Source: Nitricoxidireducens sp046726235 (GTDB taxonomy: Bacteria; Pseudomonadota; Gammaproteobacteria; Burkholderiales; Rhodocyclaceae). From it: a stretch of 64,000 nucleotides of DNA. Shown here piece after piece: positions 40,036-46,928 of the stretch. Below the pieces are notes generated by a model. That model did no database searches, was not told where the DNA came from, and saw nothing but the letters and a program-made list of their open reading frames with translations. A program made the position numbers and the translations under genes. Location of the stretch: the NCBI GenBank assembly GCA_046726235.1, contig JBKPAD010000010.1, positions 698,512 through 762,511 of the forward strand, read 5' to 3'. Every line of letters begins with the position of its first letter. Positions within the stretch are counted from its first letter, which is position 1.

Positions 40036-40581
40036 TCAGGCCTCGACGGCCTCGAGCGCCGCATCGACTTCGGCGAGCAGCTTCTGGTCGAACATCAGCC
40101 GGCGCACCACCTCGCCGGCGTGGGCGTAATCGTGCCGGGCGTCGAGCGCATCGGCGAGTTCGCCCTGGCGTGCGGCCATGTCCTTGCGCACGCGGCGATG
40201 CAGTTCGTCGAGCGCATCGACGTCGGCGCCCGCGCGCGCTTCCTCGACGGCCTCGCGCAGTTCCATCTGCTCGATCAGGAACTCGGCCGGCATCGCGGTG
40301 TTGGTCTCGATGCGCGGGTCGTGGCCTTCGAGGTGGAGCAGGTAGCGCGCGCGCTTCACCGGATCGAGCAGCGTCTGGTAGGCCTCGTTGACCTGTGTCG
40401 CCCACTGCATGGCGACGCGGCGATCGGCGTCGCCGGCGTGAGCGTACTTGTCGGGATGGACGCGCGCCTGAACGTCGCGGTAGAGCTGGTCGAGCAGCGG
40501 ACGGTCCACCGCGAACGTGCGCGGCAGCCCGAACAGCGCGAAGTGATCCTGGTGCGCGAAGCTGGTATCGAGGCTCGTCAT
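40036..40581 (-). CDS. hscB: Co-chaperone HscB
   Basis: 181-residue J-domain protein that delivers IscU to HscA. The HPD motif is at 42-44 (RVHPDKYAHAG), followed by the three-helix C-terminal domain that binds IscU. 13 bp after iscA. Confidence 0.95.
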   Translation of the reverse strand: MTSLDTSFAHQDHFALFGLPRTFAVDRPLLDQLYRDVQARVHPDKYAHAGDADRRVAMQWATQVNEAYQTLLDPVKRARYLLHLEGHDPRIETNTAMPAEFLIEQMELREAVEEARAGADVDALDELHRRVRKDMAARQGELADALDARHDYAHAGEVVRRLMFDQKLLAEVDAALEAVEA

Positions 40582-40594
40582 TGGCCGGCGGCAG

Positions 40595-40918
40595 TCAGAC
40601 GTTGAAGCTCTCGCCGCAGCCGCACTGGTCCTTGACGTTCGGGTTGTTGAACTTGAAGCCTTCGTTGAGGCCTTCGCGCGCGTAGTCGAGTTCGGTGCCG
40701 TCGATGTACGGCAGGCTGCGCGGGTCGACCAGCACCTTGAGGCCATGGCTCTCGAAGACCACGTCGTCCGGCTCGGCAGCGTCGGCGAACTCGAGCTTGT
40801 AGGCCATGCCCGAGCAGCCCGAGGTCTTGACGCCGAGACGGATGCCGATGCCCTTGCCGCGCTTGGCGATGTAGCCGGAGACGTGCTTGGCGGCGCGTTC
40901 GGAAAGCGTAACTGTCAT
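40595..40918 (-). CDS. iscA: Iron-sulfur assembly protein IscA
   Basis: 107-residue A-type carrier. The three conserved cysteines are in SGCSGMAY and the C-terminal QCGCGESF. ATG at 40918 begins MTVTLSERAAKHV. It sits between iscU and hscB. Confidence 0.96.
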   Translation of the reverse strand: MTVTLSERAAKHVSGYIAKRGKGIGIRLGVKTSGCSGMAYKLEFADAAEPDDVVFESHGLKVLVDPRSLPYIDGTELDYAREGLNEGFKFNNPNVKDQCGCGESFNV

Positions 40919-40929
40919 GGATCCAATCC

Positions 40930-41313
40930 TCAGGAAGTGTGTTTTTTCTTGTAGTCGGCGACGGCCGCCTTGATGGCGTCCTCGGCGAGGATCGAGCAGT
41001 GGATCTTCACCGGCGGCAGCGCCAGTTCTTCGGCGATCTGCGTGTTCTTGATGTCGAGCGCCTGGTCGACCGTCTTGCCCTTGACCCACTCGGTGACGAG
41101 CGAGCTCGAGGCGATCGCCGAGCCGCAGCCGTAGGTCTTGAACTTGGCGTCCTCGATGACGCCCTGCTTGTTGACGCGGATCTGCAGCTTCATGACGTCG
41201 CCGCAGGCCGGCGCGCCGACCATGCCGGTGCCGACGCCCTCTTCGTCCTTCTCGAAGGAGCCGACGTTGCGCGGGTTCTCGTAGTGATCGATGACTTTCG
41301 TGCTGTAAGACAT
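40930..41313 (-). CDS. iscU: Iron-sulfur scaffold IscU
   Basis: 127-residue scaffold on which [2Fe-2S] clusters form. Ligands are Cys37, Asp39, Cys63 and Cys106, with the HscA-binding LPPVK at 99-103, positions identical to E. coli. 10 bp after iscS. Confidence 0.98.
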   Translation of the reverse strand: MSYSTKVIDHYENPRNVGSFEKDEEGVGTGMVGAPACGDVMKLQIRVNKQGVIEDAKFKTYGCGSAIASSSLVTEWVKGKTVDQALDIKNTQIAEELALPPVKIHCSILAEDAIKAAVADYKKKHTS

Positions 41314-41323
41314 GATGTTCTCC

Positions 41324-42538
41324 TTAGTGCGCGGCCCACTGGACGGTGTTGAGGTCGATGCCGTCCTTGTACATCTCCCACAGCGGGGAGAGTTCACGCA
41401 GCTTGCCGAGCTTGTCGTGCAAGAGTTTAACGGTGAAGTCGATTTCCTCCTCCGTCGTGAAGCGGCCGAGGGTGAAGCGGATCGAGCTGTGGGCGAGTTC
41501 GTCCGAGCGTCCGAGCGCACGCAGCACGTAGGACGGCTCCAGGCTCGCCGAGGTGCAGGCGGAACCGGACGACACGGCGATGTCCTTGATCGCCATGATC
41601 AGCGACTCGCCCTCGACGAAGGCGAAGCTGACGTTGAGGTTGTGCGGCACGCGCTGCTCGACGTCGCCGTTGACGAAGGTTTCCTCGATGTCGGCCATGC
41701 CGCGCATCAGCTTGTCGCGCAGCATGCGAATGCGCTCGTTCTCGGTCGCCATCTCCTCGCGCGCAAGGCGGAAGGCCTCGCCCATGCCGACGATCTGGTG
41801 CGTCGCCAGCGTGCCGGAACGCAGGCCGCGCTCATGGCCGCCGCCGTGCATCTGCGCTTCGAGGCGGATGCGCGGCTTCCTGCGCACGTAGAGCGCGCCG
41901 ATGCCCTTGGGGCCGTATGTCTTGTGCGCCGAGAACGACATCAGGTCGACCTTGAGCTTCGCCAGGTCGAGCGGCATCTTGCCGGTCGCCTGCGCGGCGT
42001 CGACGTGGAAGATCACGCCGGCTTCGCGGCAGATCTCGCCGAGTTCGGCGATCGGCTGGATGACGCCGATCTCGTTGTTCACCGCCATCACCGAGGCCAG
42101 CACCGTGTCCTTGCGCAGCGCCGCCTTGAACTGGTCGAGCGTGACGAGGCCGTTCTCCTGCGGCGTCAGGTAGGTGACCTCGTAGCCGACGCGCTCGAGT
42201 TCCTTGCAGGTGTCGAGCACGGCCTTGTGCTCGGTCGCCACGGTGACGATGTGCTTGCCCTTGGTGGCGCCGTAGAAGTTCGCCGCGCCCTTGATGGCGA
42301 GGTTGTTCGACTCGGTGGCGCCGGAGGTCCAGATGATCTCCTTCGGGTCGGCGTTGACCAGCAACGCGACCTGTTCGCGCGCTTCCTCGACCGCCTTCTC
42401 GGACTCCCAGCCGAAGGGGTGCGAGCGCGAGGCGGGGTTGCCGAATTTCTCGACGAGATACGGAATCATCTTTTCCGCAACGCGCGGATCGACCGGCGTC
42501 GTCGCCGAGTAGTCGAGGTAGATCGGGAATTTCAGCAT
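41324..42538 (-). CDS. iscS: Cysteine desulfurase IscS
   Basis: PLP enzyme (404 residues) that gives sulfane sulfur from cysteine to IscU, tRNA thiolation and other acceptors. The PLP lysine is Lys206 (SFSAHKTYGP) and the persulfide cysteine is Cys328 on a long flexible loop (SSGSACTSASLEP), the group I arrangement of E. coli IscS. A short possible leader peptide overlaps its start (see 42532-42561). Second of two desulfurase genes in this operon. Confidence 0.98.
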   Translation of the reverse strand: MLKFPIYLDYSATTPVDPRVAEKMIPYLVEKFGNPASRSHPFGWESEKAVEEAREQVALLVNADPKEIIWTSGATESNNLAIKGAANFYGATKGKHIVTVATEHKAVLDTCKELERVGYEVTYLTPQENGLVTLDQFKAALRKDTVLASVMAVNNEIGVIQPIAELGEICREAGVIFHVDAAQATGKMPLDLAKLKVDLMSFSAHKTYGPKGIGALYVRRKPRIRLEAQMHGGGHERGLRSGTLATHQIVGMGEAFRLAREEMATENERIRMLRDKLMRGMADIEETFVNGDVEQRVPHNLNVSFAFVEGESLIMAIKDIAVSSGSACTSASLEPSYVLRALGRSDELAHSSIRFTLGRFTTEEEIDFTVKLLHDKLGKLRELSPLWEMYKDGIDLNTVQWAAH

Positions 42539-42561
42539 CGCTTGGCTCCGAAAAGCTTCAT
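42532..42561 (-). other. Possible 9-residue leader peptide overlapping iscS start
   Basis: An ATG at 42561, with CTGGAG 8 bases upstream, opens a tiny frame MKLFGAKRC that stops in a TGA overlapping the first codons of iscS. The Cys codon sits immediately before the stop. It could be chance or a translational coupling element. Confidence 0.2.
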
Positions 42562-42588
42562 GGTGGGGGCTCCAGATTTCTAGTTATG

Positions 42589-43746
42589 TCAGGCTGCCAG
42601 CGCCGTCAGGCCGCGCAACTGGCGCAGCGTCTCGGCGAGGGCGGCGAGAAATTGTTCGACGACGATGTCGGCGGTCTCCGGTCCCAGGCTGGCGCGCACC
42701 GCGCCGCGCGCGAGTTCCGGCACCACGCCCATCGCCATCAGCACGTGCGAGGGCTCGGGATTGGCGCTCGAGCAGGCGGCGCCGCTGGCGACGGCAAAGC
42801 CGGCGCGGTCGAGCTTGGCGACCAGCGTCTCGCCGTCGAGGTTGAGGAAGCCGAAATAGACGGTGTTCGGCAGGCGCTCCGCCGCGGCAGCGAAAATCGT
42901 CGCGCCTTGCTGGACGAGGCCGCGCTCGAGCGCTTCGCGCAGCGCGCGCAGGCGTGCCGAGTGCTCGACGCGCCGGCTCGCCGCGAGTTCGGCGGCAACG
43001 CCGAAGCCGACGATCGCCGGCACGTTCTCGGTGCCGGAGCGCAGGCCGCGCTCGTGGCCACCGCCGGAGATCAGCGGACGCAACTCGACGCGCTTGTCGA
43101 GCACGAGTGCGCCGGCTCCCTTGGGGCCGCCGATCTTGTGCGCCGAGACCGTCAGCGCATGGACGCCGCTTGCGTTCAGCGCGCGAAAGTCGACCTCGAC
43201 CTTGCCGAAGGCCTGCACGGCGTCGGTATGGAACCAGCCGCGCGTGCGTTTCGCCGCCTCGGCCAGCGCCGCGACGTCCTGCAGCGTGCCGGTCTCGTTG
43301 TTGGCGAGCATCACCGAGACCAGCTTCGGCGCCGCCTCGAGGGCGCGCACGTAGTCCGCACCGTCGATGCGGCCGTCGGCATCAACGGCGATCTCGTGCA
43401 GCGTCCAGCCCTGGCGTTGCAGTTCGAGCGCCGGCTGGCGCACGCACGGGTGTTCGATCGCCGAAACGGCGAGCGCACCCGGCTTCATGCTTGCCGCAGC
43501 GCCCTTGAGGAACAGGTTGTTGGCCTCGGACCCGCCGCTGGTGAATACGACCTCGGTCGGATGCGCGCCCAGCGCCGCCGCGACCTGCTGGCGCGCCGTG
43601 TCGACCGCCAGGCGCGCGGCGCGGCCGTACTCGTGGCGACTCGAGGCATTGCCGTACTGCTGCACGAAAAACGGCAGCATGGCCTCGAGCGCCGCCGGCA
43701 GCACCGGCGTGGTCGCGTTGTGGTCGAGATAGGCGGGCGCGAACAT
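42589..43746 (-). CDS. Second cysteine desulfurase (NifS/IscS-like)
   Basis: 385-residue PLP aminotransferase-fold desulfurase between iscR and iscS. The PLP lysine is Lys204 (SAHKIGGPKG) and the active cysteine is Cys325 (SGAACSSANPEPSHV). The sequence is clearly diverged from the neighbouring IscS: the N-terminus differs, and the C-terminus is shorter, without the IscU-binding tail (it ends RGLTALAA). It resembles NifS more than IscS. It may serve a different acceptor or condition; no nif genes are visible. Confidence 0.9.
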   Translation of the reverse strand: MFAPAYLDHNATTPVLPAALEAMLPFFVQQYGNASSRHEYGRAARLAVDTARQQVAAALGAHPTEVVFTSGGSEANNLFLKGAAASMKPGALAVSAIEHPCVRQPALELQRQGWTLHEIAVDADGRIDGADYVRALEAAPKLVSVMLANNETGTLQDVAALAEAAKRTRGWFHTDAVQAFGKVEVDFRALNASGVHALTVSAHKIGGPKGAGALVLDKRVELRPLISGGGHERGLRSGTENVPAIVGFGVAAELAASRRVEHSARLRALREALERGLVQQGATIFAAAAERLPNTVYFGFLNLDGETLVAKLDRAGFAVASGAACSSANPEPSHVLMAMGVVPELARGAVRASLGPETADIVVEQFLAALAETLRQLRGLTALAA

Positions 43747-43768
43747 GCGAACCTCCCGGATTTCTTCC

Positions 43769-44251
43769 TCAGGCCGTCATGGCCGCGCTCGGGCGCCGCG
43801 CACGGCGCGCAGGACGCTCGTCGCTGATCGGGATCGGCTCGTTGCCCGGACGCTGCTGGCGCACCAGCTCGGCGAGTTTCACCGAGCTCAGGTATTCATA
43901 CATGCGCGTGTTCAGGCTGGTCCACAGCATGTGCGTCATGCAGGGCTTCTCGTCGTGGCAGTTGCGCTTGCCGCCGCAGCTGGTGGCATCGAGCGGCTCG
44001 TCGACGGCCTGGATGATGTCCGCGACCGAAATCGTGTCCACGGGCTTGGCCAGGCAGTAGCCGCCGCCGGGGCCGCGCACGCTGGCCACCAACTGGTTGC
44101 GGCGCAGCTTGCCGAACAACTGCTCGAGGTAGGAAAGCGAAATGCTCTGGCGGTCGGCAATGCCAGCCAGCGTAACGGGGCCATCGTGCTGGCGCAGGGC
44201 CAAGTCGATCATCGCGGTCACGGCGAAACGCCCTTTGGTGGTCAATCTCAT
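43769..44251 (-). CDS. iscR: Iron-sulfur cluster regulator IscR
   Basis: 160-residue Rrf2-family regulator that represses isc when it carries a [2Fe-2S] cluster. The winged-helix part begins MRLTTKGRFAVTAMIDLAL; ligands are Cys92, Cys98, Cys104 and His107, the same numbering as E. coli. First gene of the isc operon, 17 bp upstream of the second desulfurase. A matching operator lies directly upstream. Confidence 0.97.
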   Translation of the reverse strand: MRLTTKGRFAVTAMIDLALRQHDGPVTLAGIADRQSISLSYLEQLFGKLRRNQLVASVRGPGGGYCLAKPVDTISVADIIQAVDEPLDATSCGGKRNCHDEKPCMTHMLWTSLNTRMYEYLSSVKLAELVRQQRPGNEPIPISDERPARRARRPSAAMTA

Positions 44252-44292
44252 GATGCGATCCTCGCGAAAGAAAACGGTCGACCGAAGGAAAA

Positions 44293-44317
44293 TACCTGAC
44301 CGTTTTGATCGACTATA
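44293..44317 (-). promoter_or_regulatory. Candidate IscR-binding site in the isc promoter
   Basis: Reading on the minus strand, ATAGTCGATCAAAACGGTCA followed by GGTAT is similar to the type-1 IscR site (ATA then a GAC/GTC-like dyad and GGTAT). It begins at the -10 box and covers the transcription start, as expected for repression. Confidence 0.5.
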
Positions 44318-44340
44318 TCCAACCCCTTCTGCTCAGTCAA
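44312..44340 (-). promoter_or_regulatory. Sigma-70 promoter of the isc operon
   Basis: Minus strand: TTGACT (44340-44335), 17 bases, TATAGT (44317-44312). The -35 overlaps the cysE stop codon. Transcription should begin near 44305, about 54 bases before the iscR ATG. Confidence 0.65.
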
Positions 44341-45085
44341 CTATCTTGGACAAGTATTTCGGATCGAATTTGTCGGCCGTGGCGACGTCGTCCTCGAGCG
44401 AAATACCGGCCCGCTCGATGTAGCGCAGCAGGAGTTCGATGCGGCGATCGGTCTCGACCGCATGGTCCAGCAACCCGTGAATGGCCTGGGAAAGCGGGTC
44501 GTCCTCGTTCTTCGACACCGCGTAGGCCGAGAACCCCATGGTCTCCGCCTTCGCCTCGCGCAACTCGGCGCGGCCGGCCTCGACGATGCGCGCCGGAATG
44601 CCGACTGCCGTGGCGCCGGGCGGCACGTCGCGCACGACGACGGCGTTCGAGCCGACCTTCGCGCCCTCGCGCACGGTGATCGGGCCGAGCACCTTGGCGC
44701 CGGCGCCGACGACGACGCCGCGCTCCAGCGTCGGATGCCGCTTGCCCTTGTTCCATGAAGTCCCGCCGAGCGTGACGCCGTGATAGAGCGTGCACTCGTC
44801 CTTGATCTCGGCCGTCTCGCCGATGACCACGCCCATGCCATGGTCGATGAACACGCGGCGCCCGATGGTCGCGCCGGGGTGGATCTCGATGCCGGTCAGC
44901 CAGCGCGTGAAATGCGACAGGAAGCGCGCCAGCCAGCGCATGCGCTGGCGCCACAGCCAGTGCGACGCCCGGTGCAGCGTCAGCGCGTGCAGTCCCGGGT
45001 AGCAGCTGACGACCTCCCAGATCGTGCGCGCCGCCGGGTCCCGCTCGAATACGCAGGCGATGTCTTCTTTTAACCGCGCGAACAT
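44333..45085 (-). CDS. cysE: Serine O-acetyltransferase
   Basis: First step of cysteine synthesis: acetylates serine (250 residues). Hexapeptide-repeat left-handed beta-helix is visible (HPGATIGRRVFIDHG, GAGAKVLGPITVREGAKVGSNAVVV), with the catalytic His in IDHGMGVVIGETA. The ATG at 45085 was chosen; the longer upstream frame is trmJ in another frame. It feeds cysteine to the two desulfurases immediately downstream. Confidence 0.95.
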   Translation of the reverse strand: MFARLKEDIACVFERDPAARTIWEVVSCYPGLHALTLHRASHWLWRQRMRWLARFLSHFTRWLTGIEIHPGATIGRRVFIDHGMGVVIGETAEIKDECTLYHGVTLGGTSWNKGKRHPTLERGVVVGAGAKVLGPITVREGAKVGSNAVVVRDVPPGATAVGIPARIVEAGRAELREAKAETMGFSAYAVSKNEDDPLSQAIHGLLDHAVETDRRIELLLRYIERAGISLEDDVATADKFDPKYLSKIVD

Positions 45086-45113
45086 TGGGGTCGATCCATC
45101 AGCAAAAGGTGAA

Positions 45114-45142
45114 ATGGTAAAAAACCCGACATCGCGGGTCAA
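45114..45142 (-). promoter_or_regulatory. Candidate sigma-70 promoter of cysE
   Basis: Minus strand: TTGACC (45142-45137), 17 bases, TACCAT (45119-45114). The spacer contains the hairpin and T-run that could end the trmJ transcript, so promoter and terminator overlap. Confidence 0.45.
45119..45139 (-). terminator. Possible intrinsic terminator of trmJ
   Basis: Minus strand ACCCG-CGATGT-CGGGT then six Ts in total. The stem starts in the trmJ stop codon. The stem is short (5 bp), so strength is doubtful. Confidence 0.4.
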
Positions 45143-45894
45143 GTTTTTTGGTCGGGCTTGCGATAAGGCCCGGTCTCGAACGACGACAGCATTCCGCGCA
45201 GGATGTTCACTTCTTCCTTTTCGAGCCCGGCACGCGCGAACATGCGGCGCATGCGCGGGATCAGCCGCTTCGGCTGCGCCGGGTCGAGGAAGCCGGAACC
45301 GATCGCCGCGCGCTCGAGGTGGGCGATCATGCCTTCCACTTCCTCGTGGCTTGCCGGCAGGCCGGCGTCGTTGATCGGCGGCGGGGCGCCGCTGTCGACG
45401 GCGGCCATGCGCAGTTCGTAGCACATCACCTGCACCGCCTGCGCGAGATTCAGCGACGACCACGCAGGATCGGTGGGGATCTTCGCCCAGCGCGCGCACA
45501 GCGAAACCTCCTCGTTGCTGAGGCCGGCGGTCTCGTTGCCGAACACCAGCGCCACCTCGTCCTGGCATGCCAGCTGCGCCAGCTCGCCGGCCGCCTCGCG
45601 CGCCCAGAGCGGCTCGGTGGCCAAGCCACGGCGGCGCGCCGTCATGGCGGTAGCGAAGCGCGTGCCGGCGAGCGCCTCCGCCAGCGTGGCGCAGACGCGC
45701 GCGTTCGCCAGCACATCGTCGGCGCCGGCGGCCATCGCATCGGCCTGGGGATCGGGAAAGAAGCGCGGATTGACGAGATAGAGGCGCGACAATCCCATGG
45801 TCTTCATCGCGCGCGCCGCGGCGCCGATGTTTCCCGGATGGCTGGTATGCGAGAGCACGACGCGGATGCGCGCGAGCGGTGATGAGTCGTTCAT
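45139..45894 (-). CDS. trmJ: tRNA (cytidine/uridine-2'-O-)-methyltransferase TrmJ
   Basis: SPOUT-family enzyme (251 residues) that 2'-O-methylates the wobble-adjacent position 32 of tRNAs. Visible motifs are VLSHTSHPGNIGAAARAMKT, LVFGNETAGLSNEE and IPTDPAWSSLNLAQAVQV. The trmJ-cysE-isc order occurs in other proteobacteria. Divergent from suhB. Confidence 0.93.
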   Translation of the reverse strand: MNDSSPLARIRVVLSHTSHPGNIGAAARAMKTMGLSRLYLVNPRFFPDPQADAMAAGADDVLANARVCATLAEALAGTRFATAMTARRRGLATEPLWAREAAGELAQLACQDEVALVFGNETAGLSNEEVSLCARWAKIPTDPAWSSLNLAQAVQVMCYELRMAAVDSGAPPPINDAGLPASHEEVEGMIAHLERAAIGSGFLDPAQPKRLIPRMRRMFARAGLEKEEVNILRGMLSSFETGPYRKPDQKT

Positions 45895-45942
45895 ATTAGA
45901 ATTCGCGCCTTCGCGCCAAGCGCCTCATTGCCGTCCGCCTCC

Positions 45943-46752
45943 ATGCATCCCATGCTCAACATCGCCGTCAAGGCTGCACGCCGCGCCGGCCAGATCATCA
46001 ATCGTGCCAGCCTGGATGTCGGCGTCCTGACGGTCAGCGTCAAGCAGCAGAGCGATTACGTCACCGAAGTCGACCGCGCGGCGGAAAACGCGATCATCGA
46101 TACCCTGCGCGAGGCCTATCCGCAGCATGCGATTTTAGCAGAGGAGTCCGGCGCGACCGCCGGCAGCGGCAGCGATTCCGAGTACCAGTGGATCATCGAT
46201 CCGCTCGACGGCACGACGAACTTCATCCACGGCTTTCCGCAATATGCGGTCTCGATCGGCCTCGCCCACCGCGGCGTGATGACCCACGCGGTGATCTACG
46301 ACCCGACCAAGAACGAACTGTTCACCGCCAGCAAGGGCGCCGGTGCCTTCCTCAACGACAAGCGCATCCGCGTCTCCAAGCGCACCAAGCTTGCCGAGTC
46401 GCTGATCGGCACCGGGTTTCCCTACCGCGTGTTCGATCATGTCGACGCCTACATCGCCATCTTCCGCGAACTGACGCAGAAGACCGCCGGGCTGCGCCGC
46501 CCGGGCGCCGCCTCGCTCGACCTCGCCTATGTCGCCGCAGGCCGCCTCGACGCCTTCTGGGAATTCGGCCTCTCGCCCTGGGACATGGCCGCGGGCACGC
46601 TGCTGATCACCGAGGCCGGCGGCCTCGTCAGCGATCTCGCCGGCGAAAGTGCCTACCTCGCCACGGGCAACGTGGTGGCCGGCAATCCCAAGGTGTTCTC
46701 GCAGTTGCTCCAGGTCATCGCCGCCCACAAGACGGCAAGGCTGGCCGCCTAG
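45943..46752 (+). CDS. suhB: Inositol-1-monophosphatase SuhB
   Basis: Mg-dependent phosphatase and, in E. coli, a component of the rRNA antitermination complex (269 residues). The start MHPMLNIAVKAARRAG matches E. coli SuhB exactly in form. Metal-binding motifs are EESG, DPLDGTTNF and the late SPWDMAAGTLL. The 176 bases after it, up to the first TonB receptor gene, hold a GC-rich inverted repeat (about 46761-46785) that may slow transcription and no clear promoter. Confidence 0.95.
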   Translation: MHPMLNIAVKAARRAGQIINRASLDVGVLTVSVKQQSDYVTEVDRAAENAIIDTLREAYPQHAILAEESGATAGSGSDSEYQWIIDPLDGTTNFIHGFPQYAVSIGLAHRGVMTHAVIYDPTKNELFTASKGAGAFLNDKRIRVSKRTKLAESLIGTGFPYRVFDHVDAYIAIFRELTQKTAGLRRPGAASLDLAYVAAGRLDAFWEFGLSPWDMAAGTLLITEAGGLVSDLAGESAYLATGNVVAGNPKVFSQLLQVIAAHKTARLAA

Positions 46753-46928
46753 TCTTTCGCCCGCCCGCCGCACGGCGCGGCGGAAATCCCGTTCGCAAGT
46801 AGAAATGCCCATTGGGTGGCGCTGGCATTCTTGTGTAACATCCGCAGGGCTTCGCCTAGCGCGAAATAGGCCATCCCCTTTCTTCGTCGCAGGCCCGTCC
46901 CTCCTGCTCGTCAGCCGGAACGCAGACC

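Noticed and set aside
44274..44285. CGGTCGACCG palindrome in the iscR leader as a second IscR site
   Set aside because: Too short, and it lacks the ATA/GGTAT ends of type-1 sites.
46823..46837. Sigma-54-like TGGCATTCTTGTGT before the TonB receptor genes
   Set aside because: The GC half of the element is missing at the right spacing, and no activator site or enhancer-binding gene is near.
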